A stretch of DNA of 64,000 bases, from the NCBI GenBank assembly GCA_027493875.1, contig JAOSJX010000027.1, positions 5,237 to 69,236 of the forward strand, given 5' to 3'. Below are positions 59,235 to 64,000 of the stretch, piece by piece. The DNA comes from Deltaproteobacteria bacterium (lineage in GTDB: Bacteria > Lernaellota > Lernaellaia > JACKCT01). Each line of letters begins with the position of its first letter. The first letter of the stretch is position 1. Position numbers and translations under genes: made by a program. Below the pieces are notes generated by a model. It was not told where the DNA came from and ran no database searches. It saw only the letters and a program-made list of their open reading frames with translations.

Positions 59235-60725
59235 TTAAGGAAACGGACACGCCGGCAGGTCGGCGTCCGACGGACAATCAAACTCCCCGGTGAGTGCCCA
59301 GCGCATCGCCAACGAAATGCCGGACGCGACGACGTTATAGTGCGTCGCCTCTTCGAGAAAACACACGTCCGCGGCGATGCCCCACTCTTCCAGCGATTCC
59401 TTCAAACAGCCCTGCTTCCATGGAGGTTGTTGTTGGTCTTGCCCACCCGCAACCAGCAGCACCGGCGCGCCGGCGGGATCGAGAGGCCGGTCGTTCTCCC
59501 CGGCGCGTTCGATCCACGCCAGATCGTCCGCGCTGCAATCCGTCCCGTCCAGGCAGTCCACGATGGACTCGCGGAACGCCGGATCGAGCAGTTCGCCCAG
59601 CGTATCCGGCGGCGTGTAATCGGCGGTGGCCTGTTGCAGATACAACGCCAAATCGAAAACACACCGCGTCTCGATCGCGTCGCCGACATAATCGCGGATA
59701 TTCGGGTGCAACGGATCCCGTGCGTGATGAAAGCCGAACAAATTGGCGAAATCCGCGTAATAGATCATCGCCATCACGACGCGCGTGACCCCCGCTCCGC
59801 TGTCGATCCGGGTGTTGGGAAGCTTGAACACGTTCGCGTCGAGCCCCAGCGCGTATCCGCCCGCGAACGACACCGCGGCCGATATCGTGATGTCCGGCGC
59901 CGCGTATTCCTGTTCGAGCGCCTGCGTGCCGAGCACCGCGCCGCCGCCCTGGCTGTGCCCGATGACGATGACCTTGCCGCTCATCGACCCGGGCGTGACC
60001 GCGCCGATCATCGCGCGCGCCGCGTCCACCACCGAATGCACCGTGTCGGGCGTGTTGACGTAACCTTGCGTCCCCTCGTTGCCGAGCCCCGCGTAATCGG
60101 GAGCGACCACCGGATATCCCGCCGCGGCCCACGGGAGACTGAGTTCACCTTCGGCGATAAATTGGTGCTTCGACGGCGCGCAATCGTCCGCCAGTCCCGC
60201 CGTGCCGTGGGCCGCGTTGACGAGCGGAAGCGGCCCCTTCGCCGGGGTATCCGGCAAAAGAATCCGAGCCGTCCCGACGCCTTCTTCGCCCACGCGTCTT
60301 TCCGTCCGGTACGCGATCACATAGGCCGTAAATCCACTGGTGAATTCCAAACCCTCGATCTCGCCGAACCGATCTTCGAGCTCCTCGCGGGTCATAACGC
60401 TGTCGAACGCGCAACGCACGATCTCGCCCCGAAAACTCGGCTGATACGGCGGCAGATCGCTCGGCGTCAGATAAACGTCGTCCACGTCATCCGCGCAGTC
60501 GATAGCGAGCGCCGGAGACGGAACGTCATCGTCACCGAAATCGTCGTCCGGAAATCCGCCGTCGTCGTCACCGACATCATCGTCCGCGGATGAATCATCA
60601 TCCCCAACGCCGGTATCGTCGTCGTCGACATGGTCGGCGTCGTCATCGTCATCGCCGCATCCGCATCCCAAGGAACCGGCCACGGCAATAACGACGATGG
60701 CTAATAAATAAAATCGCTTATTCAA
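59235..60725 (-). CDS. Lipoprotein lipase/alpha-beta hydrolase with Asp-rich linker
   Basis: About 496 residues, intact. The signal peptide ends in lipobox AGSLGC. The next 45 residues are mostly Asp (DDDDDADHVDDDDTG and similar). The hydrolase then shows NAAHGTAGLADDCAPS, PDYAGLGNEGTQGY, nucleophile elbow VIVIGHSQGGGAV, and a late His in EEATHYNVVAS, matching the secretory lipase (LIP) type. Several Cys may form disulphides. TTG 60725 is chosen as start because GGAG is correctly spaced and the longer TTG at 60743 begins inside the preceding gene. Confidence 0.75.
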   Translation of the reverse strand: MNKRFYLLAIVVIAVAGSLGCGCGDDDDDADHVDDDDTGVGDDDSSADDDVGDDDGGFPDDDFGDDDVPSPALAIDCADDVDDVYLTPSDLPPYQPSFRGEIVRCAFDSVMTREELEDRFGEIEGLEFTSGFTAYVIAYRTERRVGEEGVGTARILLPDTPAKGPLPLVNAAHGTAGLADDCAPSKHQFIAEGELSLPWAAAGYPVVAPDYAGLGNEGTQGYVNTPDTVHSVVDAARAMIGAVTPGSMSGKVIVIGHSQGGGAVLGTQALEQEYAAPDITISAAVSFAGGYALGLDANVFKLPNTRIDSGAGVTRVVMAMIYYADFANLFGFHHARDPLHPNIRDYVGDAIETRCVFDLALYLQQATADYTPPDTLGELLDPAFRESIVDCLDGTDCSADDLAWIERAGENDRPLDPAGAPVLLVAGGQDQQQPPWKQGCLKESLEEWGIAADVCFLEEATHYNVVASGISLAMRWALTGEFDCPSDADLPACPFP

Positions 60726-62340
60726 ACGCCATCTCCACAACAAACGACGGATTATCCGACGCGTCGCATAAATCGCCGTCGACCGCGCCGAACAACCGGC
60801 CGTCCGGTCCCAGCGTCGAACATCGGCCGGTGGGCGTCAAACCGACGGGATCGAACGTCGGCGAAACCCAAATCGTCCCGCCGTCTCCGGCAATGGCTCC
60901 CTCGATTTCCAAACCGCTTGCCGTCGGCCCGGTGACGAAAATTTCGTAGCCGTCCTCTTCGGCGGCCAGGGTCAGCTCGATTTCTCCTTCGTCGGATTCC
61001 GGTGGATAGTCAGCGACGGTGCTCACAGTCGTTCCCGTCGACAATCCCTGGGCAACGGTGCGCGCGAAAACCGCCGGAGGATCGCCCATCCCGAGTGCCT
61101 CGTCGAAAAAAACGCGCACCGTGATCGTCGCCTTGGCGGGCGCGGAAATAGCCGTCACGAAAACGGGCGGTCCCAGTCGTGTCGGCTTCCCGGTCCGCGT
61201 CATCACAAAGCCCGGCGGCGCGAATCCCGGCGCGCTCTCGTCCGCGAACGCATAGACCGATTTGCTCGCGTCGCTCGCCCACTGCATGTTCATCGCGCTG
61301 TTGTGAGCGCCGTGCGCGAATCCGTCGAATAAATCGAAGTTGCCGCCCAGCCCCCGGTTCGACGGGTAAACACGCGTCATCCGCTGTTCGAGCCGCGTCT
61401 CGGTGAAATGGTCGACGTCGCCGAGAATGGCTTCGCTGTCGTTCTCGAACTGGCCCGACGAACCGGTTTTGAAAAAGCCGGCTGCGTGTCGAACTGCGCG
61501 CCGCGCGCCTCGATGAGAATTTTCCCGCGAATCTCCTCAATCGTCGGATAGCCGAGAACAAGGGCGGTCTCGTTCGGGCTGAGGGCGCGGAGAGCGTCCC
61601 GAGTATCGGAATCCAGACCGGCAATCTTGTCCTCGACGTAATCCTCGAGCGAGTAAAGCGGACCCGCGCCGGTCACATAAGACGCATCCTTCAAATGCTC
61701 CGTCAAAAGCGAGCGGAGAAGATCCATCGACGGCGTATCGGTGCTTGTACCGCTTTGAAATCCCACGACGAGCGGATGATGCCCCGGGTGCGTATCGGAC
61801 CACCATCGGATCTGCCGGAGCACGCTCGACAGCCGAATGGACTGCGTCGCGCCGCTGTGATTGATCAGAATGTCGTCGCCCACCGGTCCGTGATCGTCGA
61901 GCTCGATGAAGACCTGCCCCCAATCGAACGCGTCGATCGGACCCAGGCTCGACACCAGCGCGGCGTACCCCTTGAGTGCCTTCCCAGATGAACGTGTTGT
62001 GCGTGCCGGCGATGTGGTACGCGTTGATCGGCAGGAACGGACGGACGTACCGCGCAACCGGATCGCCCGGCTCGGTGTCGTCGTCTCCCGTATCGTCATC
62101 CTCCGTATCGTCATCCATGGTGTCGTCGTCCGCATCGTCGTCAACCGCCGTGTCGTCATCCGGCGCATCATCGTCACCCGAGTCGTCGTCCGCGGGGGTG
62201 TCGTCGTCAAACCCGGCCGAATCATCGTCATCAGCCTGCCCTGAGCTTGTCGAAGGGCCACCGCACGTGCACGAAAGCGGTAAAGCGAACAATGCGATGA
62301 AGAATGGGACGACGACTACTCGCACGGCGCGGCCCACCAA
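60718..62340 (-). CDS. Asp-rich lipoprotein with PI-PLC-like (calcium-dependent C1) domain
   Basis: About 540 residues across breaks near 61985 and 61465. Signal peptide and lipobox LPLSC, then an Asp-rich linker of about 55 residues. The catalytic-like part reads AYHIAGTHNTFIW (THN), QVFIELDDHGP, NHSGATQSIRLSSVLRQIRW and WSDTHPGHHPLVV. This is the pattern of Ca-dependent phosphatidylinositol phospholipase C1-like proteins (PF16670 by memory). A C-terminal beta domain follows (TITVRVFFDEALG, VVEMAFE). A REP-like sequence is translated as GGPSTSSGQ just after the lipobox. Confidence 0.65.
62246..62264. repeat. REP-like palindrome CCCTGAGCTTGTCGAAGGG inside a coding region
   Basis: An interrupted palindrome in the lipoprotein gene; its minus-strand translation gives PSTSSGQ. 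A related copy (CCCTGAGCGAAGCCGAAGG) is near 47954. This repeat type is known to me from many GC-rich genomes. Confidence 0.6.
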
Positions 62341-62716
62341 ATGACGACGTAATACTGATGCACGCCGGAAATCAGTCCGTCGGCGACCTCAACCGCGCCC
62401 GCCGTTTTCCGGCATTCGGCACCCTCCCCGACGGTGATCTCGAAATTCCCCTCGACCGTCGCGTCCACCGCGGCGGTCTCCCCTTCGATACCGGCAAAAA
62501 CCTGCGACGGATCGGGCGCAAAGCAGGACACGCGCTGCCCGGGCACCAGCGTTCGAACATCGTCGGAACGGCACCCGCGGACAGTTCGACGTGTTGCGCC
62601 GTATGGTTCGCAAACACCACCAGCGACGACGCGGCAGCCGTCTCGCTCGCGGGAGAAATCGTCGCCGGCGACAAAACAGCCGCCGCCGCGAACAACAACA
62701 ATAAACGCCCTCTCAT
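62316..62716 (-). CDS. Small exported protein of unknown function
   Basis: About 133 residues. Signal peptide LLLLFAAAAVLSPATISPASE, then a beta-rich domain (SLVVFANHTAQHVELSAGAV, VEGNFEITVGEGAECRKTAG, SGVHQYYVVIWWAAP) with three Cys. A break near 62545 joins the two halves. It overlaps the PI-PLC-like gene by 25 nt, so it is probably in one operon with it. No family recognised. Confidence 0.55.
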
Positions 62717-62800
62717 TCCCCTAAGTTTAACGGTCTCCCGCCCTCCGTCCAACCGTCCCCCAATCCCGTTCATTTCGCGGTCTATGGGAGGGAACAAGCC

Positions 62801-63517
62801 ATGCTCCTGACGAACGCCCATATCCGCGCCGCCGCCGGCCGCGTCGCCGAAAACCTTGAAAAGATCGACGCTTCCCGCTTGGACACCGGCCGTTTTCTCG
62901 CCGAAACGTTCTACGGCAACGACCGCGCCCGCTTCGAATCCCGCCTCCGGAAGCACACGAGCGTCAGAAAACTCGCGCGTTATCTGCGGACGGATCGCGG
63001 CGAATCGCGAAGCCCCACCTACTACCGGCGCATGATCGCCGCGTACTTCCAGGAACCCGACCTGGGCCTCACCGCCGACGACGCGCGCGGACTCACCTAC
63101 CGCCACCGCGTCGATCTTCTGCGCGTGCCCGTTTCCGACAAGCCCGCCTGGGCCCGGCGCATCCTCGACGAAAAGCTGACCACGCGCCGCTTCGCCGCCC
63201 TCGTCGCCGAGGCCTACGGCCCGAACAAACCGGTGCGGACCCACGCGGATAAACTCCGTTCCCTCTCCAAACAAATGACGCGCGTCCTCACGTCCTGGCC
63301 GGACGCCCCACCCGAACTCGCCCAACATCTCACTAACTTCACCGCCGCCCTGCGGACGCACCACCACCCCGTGACCGTGCCCGGTTCCCACGCCGTAGCT
63401 TCGCGAAGGCGGGTGCCTGACCCTGGGAACGCCGCGGACCCCCGCCTTCGCGGCACGCCAACGCGCTTCGGCGCGGCGGCGGCAGCTCGGTGTCCCCACC
63501 ACGGACGAACAACGTGA
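62801..63517 (+). CDS. Helical protein of unknown function, 3' end uncertain
   Basis: Residues 1-190 are a coherent helical protein (AAAGRVAENLEKIDASRLDT, FLAETFYGNDRARFESRLRK, YYRRMIAAYFQEPDLGLTAD, KLTTRRFAALVAEAYG). From about residue 195 the frame runs into a hairpin repeat and low-complexity DNA and becomes Arg/Pro/Ala-rich, so the natural end may be near 63380. The start has a strong GGGAGGGA site. Loosely like small DNA-binding or phage-type proteins; no family assigned. Confidence 0.5.
   Translation: MLLTNAHIRAAAGRVAENLEKIDASRLDTGRFLAETFYGNDRARFESRLRKHTSVRKLARYLRTDRGESRSPTYYRRMIAAYFQEPDLGLTADDARGLTYRHRVDLLRVPVSDKPAWARRILDEKLTTRRFAALVAEAYGPNKPVRTHADKLRSLSKQMTRVLTSWPDAPPELAQHLTNFTAALRTHHHPVTVPGSHAVASRRRVPDPGNAADPRLRGTPTRFGAAAAARCPHHGRTT
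63402..63452. repeat. Hairpin repeat with 12-bp arms
   Basis: CGCGAAGGCGGG (63402-63413) and CCCGCCTTCGCG (63441-63452) are exact reverse complements with a 27-nt loop. REP-like; it interrupts the frame of the preceding gene. Confidence 0.7.
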
Positions 63518-63527
63518 GTCCGACCAA

Positions 63528-63563
63528 CGTCCACCCCGTCCACTCCGTCCATCTCGTCCATCC
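63528..63563 (+). repeat. Four tandem 9-bp repeats, consensus CGTCCAYCC
   Basis: Units are CGTCCACCC, CGTCCACTC, CGTCCATCT, CGTCCATCC. A multiple of three, so it would encode a tripeptide repeat, but it lies in no convincing gene. Confidence 0.75.
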
Positions 63564-63659
63564 CCAATCAAAATTCGAAGGCGGGGACGTGGCGTCCTCC
63601 CAGGAACCGCCTGTAGCCTGCCGCCTGGAGCCTCCTCGGCGGCCTCTGCGTCCTCTGCG

Positions 63660-63883
63660 GTGAAAAAAACTCCCCCAATCCGCAATCAAATTATCTCTCT
63701 CTTTGGCGACGCATCCGCGAATCGATCGAAGGGGAGCTCGGCGGCGCGATCGACCCCGAGGATCTCGACGGCCTCGCCCGCACGCTCGAACGCGCGCAAA
63801 AATCCGAAGACGAAGCGCGGACCCGCGCGCCGTCCCGCATCCAAGTCGTCAACATCCCGATCCCCGGCATCGACGACGCATGA
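63660..63883 (+). pseudogene. Possible small gene fragment (helical, unknown)
   Basis: Starting at GTG 63660 (MKKTPPIRNQIISLF) and shifting frame near 63700, a sensible peptide follows: WRRIRESIEGELGGAIDPED, LDGLARTLERAQKSEDEAR, then VVNIPIPGIDDA and a stop at 63883. It is reminiscent of phage small-terminase-like peptides, or it could be the displaced 3' end of the 62801 gene. Low certainty. Confidence 0.3.
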
Positions 63884-63914
63884 CACCGATTTCGCATATC
63901 ACAAGTGCCCCCGG

Positions 63915-64000
63915 CCCCTGTCCCTGTCCCCTGGCCACTGGCCCCTTGTCCCCTGGCCACTGGCCACTGGCAACTGGCCACTGGCCACTGGCTACTGGCC
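63915..64000 (+). repeat. 7-bp tandem repeats, consensus CACTGGC, running to the window end
   Basis: After CCCCTGTCCCTGTCCCCTGG the unit CCACTGG recurs with variants CAACTGG and CTACTGG about eight times up to base 64000, so the array is cut by the window edge. Confidence 0.8.

Noticed and set aside
58957..59277. 106-codon minus-strand ORF over the inverted-repeat element
   Set aside because: It is fully contained in the repeat and its flanks, has no ribosome site and no conserved motif.
63660..63883. Prophage terminase gene
   Set aside because: Only a short helical peptide after a frame shift is seen, with no other phage genes nearby, so the call is not supportable.

Overview
The window is GC-rich DNA from an uncultured-looking Gram-negative bacterium. 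The sequence shows lipobox lipoproteins, a flagellar rod gene, a GT9 heptosyltransferase-type enzyme, a zinc ABC importer and Rhs toxins. Several exported proteins carry a long Asp-rich linker next to the lipobox or C-terminus, which I associate with deltaproteobacteria-grade lineages (Myxococcota-like or candidate phyla such as Lernaellota). That placement is inference; no rRNA is present. Many housekeeping genes (trpS, scpA, scpB, proA, glyA, addA, mazG) are split by single-base indels while the protein stays recognisable across frames. I treat these as consensus errors and annotate whole genes across the breaks.

Layout. 0.1-6 kb (+): M50 protease, trpS, scpA, scpB, an RluB-type pseudouridine synthase and a large lipoprotein. 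6.3-9.6 kb: a dGTPase-family gene, an orphan flgB (-), a membrane glycosyltransferase-like protein and a zinc-ribbon membrane protein (-). 9.7-15 kb (+): a phosphodiesterase, a GT9 enzyme, then proB-proA behind its own promoter. 15.1-17.2 kb (+): a gingipain-like C25 protease with an acidic tail. 17.3-28.3 kb: a surface-glycan locus of two converging operons. The + arm has GT4, an epimerase and a large membrane protein. The - arm has an FAD oxidoreductase, a GtrB-like GT2, a second GT2, an SDR, a TIM-barrel isomerase and a GT-C-like membrane protein, almost all overlapping by 4 nt. 28.4-31.2 kb (-): a zinc operon (repressor, znuA, znuC, znuB) with a 19-bp palindrome inside its promoter. 31.2-36.7 kb: TPR protein, HEAT-repeat protein, TPR-like exported protein, PLP deaminase-type enzyme. 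36.7-44.5 kb (+): an AddB/AddA-type helicase-nuclease pair, then mazG and a small membrane protein.

44.6-53.1 kb is an accessory zone: a 7-mer repeat array, a FYDLN-type protein, a large Rossmann protein, a Cys-rich lipoprotein, a MITE-like element, and two tandem Rhs core fragments, each with its own toxin tip and immunity gene. 53.1-58.8 kb: glyA, tRNA-Thr, a DHH phosphoesterase, an alpha/beta hydrolase, a TVP38 membrane protein and a mercuric-reductase-like flavoprotein. 58.8-64 kb: an inverted-repeat element, two Asp-rich lipoproteins (a lipase and a PI-PLC-like enzyme), a small exported protein, an unknown gene and a dense cluster of simple repeats.

The most interesting items are the tandem Rhs toxin-immunity cassettes, the metal-responsive repressor with its operator, the family of short-period intergenic repeats, and the Asp-rich lipoproteins, one of which carries a REP-like sequence translated inside its reading frame.
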